This document shows, piece by piece, positions 4,985 to 5,523 of a stretch of DNA of 5,523 bases. Origin of the DNA: a bacterium. GTDB taxonomy: Bacteria > Armatimonadota > HRBIN16. The first letter of the stretch is position 1; every line of letters starts with the position of its first letter. Location: positions 357 to 5,879 of the forward strand of contig JANWXG010000168.1 in assembly GCA_025057335.1 (NCBI GenBank), given 5' to 3'. The position numbers were made by a program, and so were the translations under genes. Under the pieces are notes generated by a model that searched no databases, had not been told where the DNA came from, and saw only the letters and a program-made list of their open reading frames with translations.

Positions 4985-5523
4985 ATGCTCGTCTTGCCCG
5001 GCGCGACGCGCGAGGAGATTCTGCAGGTGGTGCGTACGCTGGGGCAGCCCGATTACCGCGCCCAGCAAATCGCGGAGTGGGTGTATCGCAAGGGCGCACA
5101 CTCCTACGAGCAGATGACCAACCTGCCCCAGAGCCTGCGACAGGCGCTGCCGCAGCTGATTCCCCTCCGACGAGTGGAGATTGTGCGCGCCCAGCACTCT
5201 TCCGACGGCACGGTCAAATATCTGCTGGCTCTGGCGGACGGTGAGCGGGTAGAGGCGGTGTTCCTGCCGTATGAAGACCGTGTCTCTGTCTGCCTCTCCA
5301 CGCAGGTGGGTTGTGCCGCAGGATGTCGCTTCTGCGCCACTGCCCAGATGGGCTTCAGCCGCAACCTCACTGCAGGCGAAATCGTCGACCAAGTGCTCAC
5401 ACTGCAACAGCACAGCGGTCAGCGTATCAGCCACGTCGTCTATATGGGCATGGGCGAGCCGCTCTGGAACCTGCAGCAGGTGGTGAAGAGCATCCTGCTG
5501 CTGAACCGCGAGGTGGGCATCTC
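4985..5523 (+). CDS. rlmN: Dual-specificity 23S rRNA A2503/tRNA A37 C2-methyltransferase RlmN, 5' part
   Basis: RlmN is a radical SAM enzyme that methylates C2 of A2503 in 23S rRNA and, in E. coli, of A37 in some tRNAs, tuning the peptide exit tunnel and translational accuracy. The visible 179 codons are about half the family length; the gene runs off the right edge. The N-terminal domain (about 1-95) holds the family's YRAQQIAEWVYRKG stretch (24-37). The radical SAM cluster motif CxxxCxxC is C110, C114 and C117. C103, seven residues before it, matches the conserved Cys equivalent to E. coli C118. GMGEP, the SAM-binding loop, is at 155-159. The second catalytic Cys near the C-terminus is beyond the window. 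The closely related Cfr shares these motifs, but the housekeeping setting and sequence favour RlmN. The start is 6 bases after the gatC stop. Confidence 0.95.
   Translation, partial: MLVLPGATREEILQVVRTLGQPDYRAQQIAEWVYRKGAHSYEQMTNLPQSLRQALPQLIPLRRVEIVRAQHSSDGTVKYLLALADGERVEAVFLPYEDRVSVCLSTQVGCAAGCRFCATAQMGFSRNLTAGEIVDQVLTLQQHSGQRISHVVYMGMGEPLWNLQQVVKSILLLNREVGI

Noticed and set aside
4736..5434. A 232-codon minus-strand open frame over gatC and rlmN
   Set aside because: It is antisense to two well-identified conserved genes, is His/Leu/Arg-rich, and has no supporting start signals.

Overview
The window carries ordinary bacterial genes at high G+C. It probably comes from an Armatimonadota-like or similar diderm bacterium. 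That guess rests on two things seen here: a solitary prepilin-type protein with the H-X9-DG motif and an N-terminal region of the kind common in Armatimonadota and Planctomycetota, and a small outer-membrane beta-barrel protein ending in Phe, which implies an outer membrane. The phylum is an inference; no rRNA gene or marker tree is available.

Layout, left to right. Bases 1-585 (minus strand) hold the 5' part of a gene of unknown family that runs off the left edge. It is transcribed divergently from prfA (742-1821, plus), which encodes peptide chain release factor 1, and the 156-base gap between them holds a credible promoter for each direction. prfA converges on a minus-strand gene (2000-2842) for a pseudopilin-like H-X9-DG protein. 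That gene forms a self-contained unit with its own promoter (around 2889-2918) and a clear intrinsic terminator (1908-1940). A second divergent intergenic region (2843-3132) holds that promoter and, facing right, an exact consensus sigma70 promoter (3034-3062).

The consensus promoter opens a rightward gene run: outer-membrane beta-barrel protein (3133-3663), a ribose-phosphate pyrophosphokinase family protein (3704-4663), gatC (4682-4978) and the 5' part of rlmN (4985 to the right edge). The last three are tightly spaced, while a strong GC-rich hairpin lies between the barrel gene and prs. The conserved genes serve nucleotide precursor supply (prs) and translation (prfA, gatC, rlmN).

I found no clearly new multi-gene system, CRISPR array, tRNA, rRNA or mobile element. 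The most unusual signal is in the prs-like gene. Its ATP-side motifs are intact, but the two loops needed for catalysis and ribose-5-phosphate/PRPP binding carry non-conservative changes, so it may be a diverged or non-catalytic paralogue. Next in interest are a stem-loop at the predicted 5' end of the barrel-protein mRNA, the hairpin plus missing ribosome-binding site ahead of prs, and the unidentified left-edge gene.
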